A stretch of DNA of 9,356 nt from CAZCWX01 sp964502465. GTDB taxonomy: Bacteria; Desulfobacterota; Binatia; Bin18. The position numbers and the translations under genes were made by a program. The first letter of the stretch is position 1. Every line of letters starts with the position of its first letter. The notes under the pieces are model-generated. The model was not told the DNA's origin, searched no databases, and saw only the letters and a list, made by a program, of their open reading frames with translations. The stretch covers positions 1-9,356 of the forward strand of contig CAZCWX010000461.1 of assembly GCA_964502465.1 (NCBI GenBank), read 5' to 3'. Below are positions 6,681 to 9,356 of this stretch, piece by piece.

Positions 6681-6722
6681 ACTCTTCACTGACAACTGAG
6701 TACTGGGAACTAGGAACGAGCG
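6681..6722 (+). repeat. Heptamer array ACTGNNN abutting the start codon of the M20 gene
   Basis: Six consecutive 7-base units fill the gap between the acyltransferase stop and the M20 gene: ACTCTTC, ACTGACA, ACTGAGT, ACTGGGA, ACTAGGA and ACGAGCG. The last unit ends one base before the ATG at 6724. The only purine-rich ribosome-binding candidates, AGGA and GAG, are inside units five and six, so the repeat itself seems to provide the translation start signal. This array has a single orientation, unlike the converging arrays at 500-645 and 3911-4063. Confidence 0.8.
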
Positions 6723-6723
6723 A

Positions 6724-7998
6724 ATGGATCTGATTACTTGGCAACTCAATGACGAACGCTTTCTCCGTGTCCTGGGCGGGATGATGGCGGTGAGTGAGCG
6801 TCTACAAAACTCTCTGCTCAAGGATGCGCCACCCCCGCAAGAAGACCTGGCTAGCGATGTAGTGATCAGAGCACTTGAATCGTTCGTGCGGAAGGGCAAG
6901 CTCCAGGTTGAGCGTGTATGCTATGCCGAGGGACGCGGTAATTTGATCGTGACCTATCCAGGCAAGACAAACCGCACCGTTGCTTTTGTCGGGGCGCATC
7001 TCGATGTGGTGCCGGCCAACCCAGCCGAATGGCAACGACCACCCTTTGCGTTGCAGGTTGAGGGGGACCGACTCTACGGTCGTGGAGTCACCGATTGCCT
7101 GGGGCATGTTGCCGTGCTGACCGATCTTTTTGCGCAGCTTGCGGAAACGGAGGTTGAGCTCGATCGCAACGTCGTTGCCGTGATTATCGCTAATGAAGAA
7201 ATGTCCCGCGTGAGCGGCATCGGTATCGGCAAGCTGGTGAAAGAGGGCAAGCTTGCCCACCTCAAAGATGGGCCGCTCTACTGGCTCGACAGTGCCAATT
7301 TTGGCCCGACTATCGGGACCGCAGGGATGGCAACCTGGCGGTTAATCGTCGAAGGAAAGGCAGCGCATTCCGGCTTTCCTCATCAGGGCATTAATGCTGC
7401 CGAATTAGCATTCGAAGTGACCCGAGCGCTACAGGTATGGTTCTATCAGAATTACCCACCGCATCCGAAAGAGCATGAATACGGCTTTCTGGCTCCGTCA
7501 TCACTGAAACCGACCCGGGTGCAAGTCGAGAACGACACCCTGAGCAAAATTCCAGCGAAGGCGGTGGTTGAAGGGGACATTCGTCTGACACCGTGGTATG
7601 CAGCGCAGGAAGTGAAAGAGGGAGCATTAGCGTTCATCAAGAAACTTGCTGTGCACCTCTTCCCAGCTCTGGGGCCGAGCCGGTACACACTTGATGATGC
7701 GAGAGGGTCGGTAACGCTTGAGATTGGCGCACCGACCGGCGGTATCGCCTGCGACCGTACATCTCCTGGCTACAGTGCGTTGGCTGACGCAATCGCTGCC
7801 ATTCGCCCTGAGTCAAAACCGTTTGCCCTCACTGGCAGTTTGCCCTACGTGCGCTTTCTCCAGAACCATGGTTTTGATGTCCAGATTACCGGGTTCGGTC
7901 GTATGGATACCTATCACGCACCCAATGAGTTTGCTGAATTCTCGCATATGCGCGACGGCTTTCGTATTCTGTGTCACATTGTGGCGAGGTGTGGTTGA
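6724..7998 (+). CDS. M20 family metallopeptidase, acetylornithine deacetylase-like (plant-type)
   Basis: A 424-residue cytoplasmic zinc-dependent amidohydrolase expected to remove an acyl group from an N-acyl amino acid such as N-acetylornithine. Metal-site motifs are complete: GAHLDVVPANP (90-100) with His92 and Asp94; LYGRGVTDCLGHVA (117-130) with the bridging Asp124; ANEEMS (156-161) with the catalytic Glu158 and metal ligand Glu159; Asp189 in YWLDSANF; and YHAPNE (397-402) with His398. The lid domain carries AAHSGFPHQGINAAELA (213-229), including the dimer-interface His215. The words TDCLGHVA, GPLYWLDSA and YPPHPKEHEYGF recall, from memory, the eukaryotic/plant acetylornithine deacetylase branch more than E. 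coli ArgE. The start is fixed by frame and length, but its ribosome-binding site is weak and lies in a heptamer array. It may serve arginine synthesis or act on a product of the neighbouring acyltransferase; the first role is the safer reading. Confidence 0.9.
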   Translation: MDLITWQLNDERFLRVLGGMMAVSERLQNSLLKDAPPPQEDLASDVVIRALESFVRKGKLQVERVCYAEGRGNLIVTYPGKTNRTVAFVGAHLDVVPANPAEWQRPPFALQVEGDRLYGRGVTDCLGHVAVLTDLFAQLAETEVELDRNVVAVIIANEEMSRVSGIGIGKLVKEGKLAHLKDGPLYWLDSANFGPTIGTAGMATWRLIVEGKAAHSGFPHQGINAAELAFEVTRALQVWFYQNYPPHPKEHEYGFLAPSSLKPTRVQVENDTLSKIPAKAVVEGDIRLTPWYAAQEVKEGALAFIKKLAVHLFPALGPSRYTLDDARGSVTLEIGAPTGGIACDRTSPGYSALADAIAAIRPESKPFALTGSLPYVRFLQNHGFDVQITGFGRMDTYHAPNEFAEFSHMRDGFRILCHIVARCG

Positions 7999-8004
7999 GT
8001 CATG

Positions 8005-8025
8005 AGCCCTCAGCTCTCAGCCGTC
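8005..8025 (+). repeat. Short heptamer array AGCYSTC
   Basis: Three 7-base units, AGCCCTC, AGCTCTC and AGCCGTC, begin seven bases past the stop codon of the M20 gene; the following CGCCTGT and TAGCCCA are weaker continuations. The core word resembles the AGCNNTC units at 3911-3938 and 4029-4063. The stretch lies in the 87-bp gap in front of the N-terminally truncated aldolase-like gene. Confidence 0.55.
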
Positions 8026-8085
8026 CGCCTGTTAGCCCAGAGGAGGGCGGAAAGACAAGAATCAGTATGAGGAAGGAAATAGTTT

Positions 8086-8775
8086 ATGGGTGTTCCTCTC
8101 GCAGTAATCGGCACTCCAATTGTGGAACCTGGAGAGCCGACGCTGTTTTTGGCTCAGCAGATTGAGCAGACTCCTGGACTACGGTTCGCCGGACTCATGG
8201 GGTACGAGGGGCATCTCGTGTTTGTCCCGAATCAGATGGAACGTGAGCAACGGGTGCGTCAGGATATGCAGGCGCTTATTGATACCGTGAGTTTTCTGGA
8301 GTCTCGTGGCCTTCCAGTAGGCATTGTGAGTGCAGGAGGAACCGGGACCGCCATGATGACTGGATCGCTGCCTCGCATCACTGAGGTTCAGGCTGGTTCC
8401 TACGTCTTTATGGATGGTCGGTACAAAACGATCGAAGGAGTGGACTTCGACTGCGCCTTGACGCTGCTCACGACTGTGGTGAGCCGACCGAGACCGGAGC
8501 GGGTCATTGTTGATGCGGGGATGAAGACGCTCACGCACGAGTTTGGCCTGCCCCGCTTCAAAGGTCACGATGATCTTGAGCTGTTAGGCCTTTCTGAGGA
8601 GCACGGAACGGTGAAAGTCATAGACCCGGCAGTCGTCCTTCGCCCTGGTGACCAGCTGGAAATTATTCCCTCCCATGGTGATACCACGCTGAATCTCCAC
8701 GAGTATTATTATGGCGTGCGTCACGAGCGAGTCGAAACGATCTGGTCGATTGCCGGACGAGGGAAAAGTCAATAG
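8086..8775 (+). CDS. N-terminally truncated D-threonine aldolase / D-serine dehydratase-like protein
   Basis: A 229-residue protein matching only the C-terminal portion of the fold-type III PLP enzymes of the D-threonine aldolase/DSD1 group, which are usually about 370-380 residues. Visible: VEPGEPTLFLAQQI (13-26); LRFAGLMGYEGH (32-43); SAGGTGT (82-88), the likely cofactor-phosphate loop; VQAGSYVFMDGRY (101-113); and IIPSHGDTTLNLHEYYYG (193-210). His197 and Asp199 form the His-x-Asp metal pair typical of D-threonine aldolases; D-serine dehydratases have His-x-Cys. Missing is the first ~140-150 residues with the PLP-binding lysine, so catalysis as such is unlikely. The segment before VEPGEP also looks a few residues short against the family. 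In-frame stops lie just upstream (TGA ending at 8070, TAG at 8080), so the N-terminus is not hidden nearby. The frame itself is clean and AGGAAGGA (8070-8077) precedes the ATG at 8-nt spacing. It is either a decaying remnant or a repurposed domain. Confidence 0.78.
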   Translation: MGVPLAVIGTPIVEPGEPTLFLAQQIEQTPGLRFAGLMGYEGHLVFVPNQMEREQRVRQDMQALIDTVSFLESRGLPVGIVSAGGTGTAMMTGSLPRITEVQAGSYVFMDGRYKTIEGVDFDCALTLLTTVVSRPRPERVIVDAGMKTLTHEFGLPRFKGHDDLELLGLSEEHGTVKVIDPAVVLRPGDQLEIIPSHGDTTLNLHEYYYGVRHERVETIWSIAGRGKSQ

Positions 8776-8805
8776 CGACAAATATTCCCGGTTTTCTGAA
8801 CTGGA

Positions 8806-8904
8806 GAAGGAGGGATATTGCATTGTCCGTTCTTCACCGTTACCGTTCGTGGTGGACTGTGTAAGAATGTCACTCACCGCTTGACGGGGCACGCGGTGAG
8901 GTGA
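8806..8904 (+). promoter_or_regulatory. Leader of the lipoprotein gene: orphan Shine-Dalgarno-like site and a hairpin
   Basis: The 166-bp gap before the lipoprotein holds two features. GAAGGAGGG at 8806-8814 is as strong as any ribosome site in the window but has no clear gene; the nearest frame, from TTG at 8818, would encode only about 28 residues with no recognised motif. CTCACCGC (8873-8880) and GCGGTGAG (8893-8900) form a perfect 8-bp stem with a 12-nt loop, extendable past a bulged G. No T-run follows, so it is not a usual intrinsic terminator; it may be an operator or a translation-control stem about 40 nt before the GTG start. Confidence 0.35.
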
Positions 8905-8941
8905 GAGAGAAAAATGAAGAGGGCAGGAAGGAGAGGCGATC

Positions 8942-9356
8942 GTGCGTAGTAAAGGCCGTGGGTTTTGGTTGCTTTGGGGTGTGGCGCTTTTAGGCGTGTC
9001 TGGCTGTACGGCATCTCCGGCAAAGAACAAAGGGATCTTATATGGTGCTTTAGCTGGGGCCGCAGTTGGCTCCGGAGTGGGCGTTGTCGTCGGGAACAAT
9101 TGTTGTACACGCAACTCTGATTCCAAAGCCCATGGCGGAGTCATCGGCGCCGGAGCCGGTGCATTGATCGGCGGGACACTTGGGTATCTGATAGCGCAGG
9201 AAGAGGTTGCCCCCCCGCCACCCCCACCCCCGCCACCACCACCACCCCCGCCGCCCCCACCTCCGCCCCCTCCAGCTGAACCCCAGCGCATTGTGTTACG
9301 CGGCATCAACTTCGACTTCGATCGCGCCAATATTAAACCCGAGTTCGAGCCCGTAC
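8942..9356 (+). CDS. OmpA-family lipoprotein with glycine-zipper and polyproline linker, C-terminus beyond the right edge
   Basis: Outer-membrane lipoprotein expected to tether the membrane to peptidoglycan. The first 138 residues are visible with no stop. Order of parts: basic start VRSKGRG; hydrophobic signal segment (8-20); lipobox VSGC with Cys22 as the lipidated residue, followed by Thr, so no inner-membrane retention Asp; two glycine-rich zipper helices (31-51 and 65-85) separated by a Cys-Cys and a hydrophilic loop; 21 consecutive prolines (91-111); and the beginning of an OmpA C-terminal domain, VLRGINFDFDRANIKPEFEP (118-137). The GTG at 8942 is chosen because AAGGAG (8928-8933) sits 8 nt upstream and it places the lipobox at the usual distance; the ATG at 8914 lies in another frame and stops after 11 codons. 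The proline tract uses all four codons in mixed order, so it appears selected as protein. The domain end lies outside the window. Confidence 0.9.
   Translation, partial: MRSKGRGFWLLWGVALLGVSGCTASPAKNKGILYGALAGAAVGSGVGVVVGNNCCTRNSDSKAHGGVIGAGAGALIGGTLGYLIAQEEVAPPPPPPPPPPPPPPPPPPPPPAEPQRIVLRGINFDFDRANIKPEFEPV

Noticed and set aside
8873..8904. Intrinsic terminator after the aldolase-like gene
   Set aside because: The stem is good but is followed by GTGAGAGAGAAAAA and not by a T-run on the plus strand.
8914..8949. ATG at 8914 as the lipoprotein start or a leader peptide
   Set aside because: It is in a different frame from the lipoprotein, stops after 11 codons, and has no ribosome site of its own.
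8584..9330. Long minus-strand open frame with a run of more than 20 glycines
   Set aside because: It is the complement of the proline tract of the lipoprotein and of the aldolase-like gene. It has no ribosome site or domain, and the plus-strand frames carry clear family motifs.

Overview
The window reads as chromosomal DNA of a Gram-negative bacterium of moderate GC content. The clearest Gram-negative sign is an OmpA-type lipoprotein with a lipobox and a peptidoglycan-binding domain start at the right edge. The mix of gene families (COG1228-type amidohydrolase, luciferase-like flavin enzyme, carboxymuconolactone decarboxylase-like protein, ACS-type MFS carrier) and the abundant short-period intergenic repeats would suit an uncultured soil, sediment or sponge lineage such as Binatota, Tectomicrobia or relatives. 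That placement is an inference from gene content, not a database result. No rRNA, tRNA, CRISPR array, insertion sequence or phage gene is visible.

Layout. Left block, minus strand: a cation diffusion facilitator cut by the left edge (3-470), a repeat-filled gap, an imidazolonepropionase-like amidohydrolase (654-1925), a second gap with two inverted repeats, and a luciferase-like monooxygenase with a GTG start (2207-3289). A 235-bp divergent regulatory region follows. Right block, plus strand: a carboxymuconolactone decarboxylase-like protein (3525-3902), a 12-helix MFS anion carrier (4085-5395), a membrane acyltransferase-3 protein (5456-6670), an M20 deacetylase resembling plant acetylornithine deacetylase (6724-7998), a D-threonine aldolase-like protein lacking its N-terminal half (8086-8775), and the start of an OmpA-like lipoprotein with a 21-proline linker (8942 to the edge).

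How the genes may work together. The amidohydrolase, flavin monooxygenase, CMD protein and anion carrier make a plausible small uptake-and-degradation set for an organic acid or cyclic compound. The acyltransferase followed by an M20 deacylase could add and remove an acyl group. Both ideas rest on neighbourhood only, and no substrate can be read from the sequence.

The most striking unexplained structure is outside the genes. Five intergenic gaps carry degenerate arrays with a strict 7- or 8-base period, using a different core word each time: an AGAATCGG-type octamer at 500-645, AGCNNTC and AGGCTNN heptamers at 3911-4063, ACTGNNN at 6681-6722, AGCYSTC at 8005-8025, and a weak one near 2031-2058. 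Two of them are built as converging arrays on opposite strands, giving large imperfect palindromes. One abuts a start codon and supplies its ribosome-binding site. Another lies just upstream of the truncated aldolase gene. They recall the heptanucleotide STRR repeats known from cyanobacteria, but the converging, word-switching design deserves a separate look.
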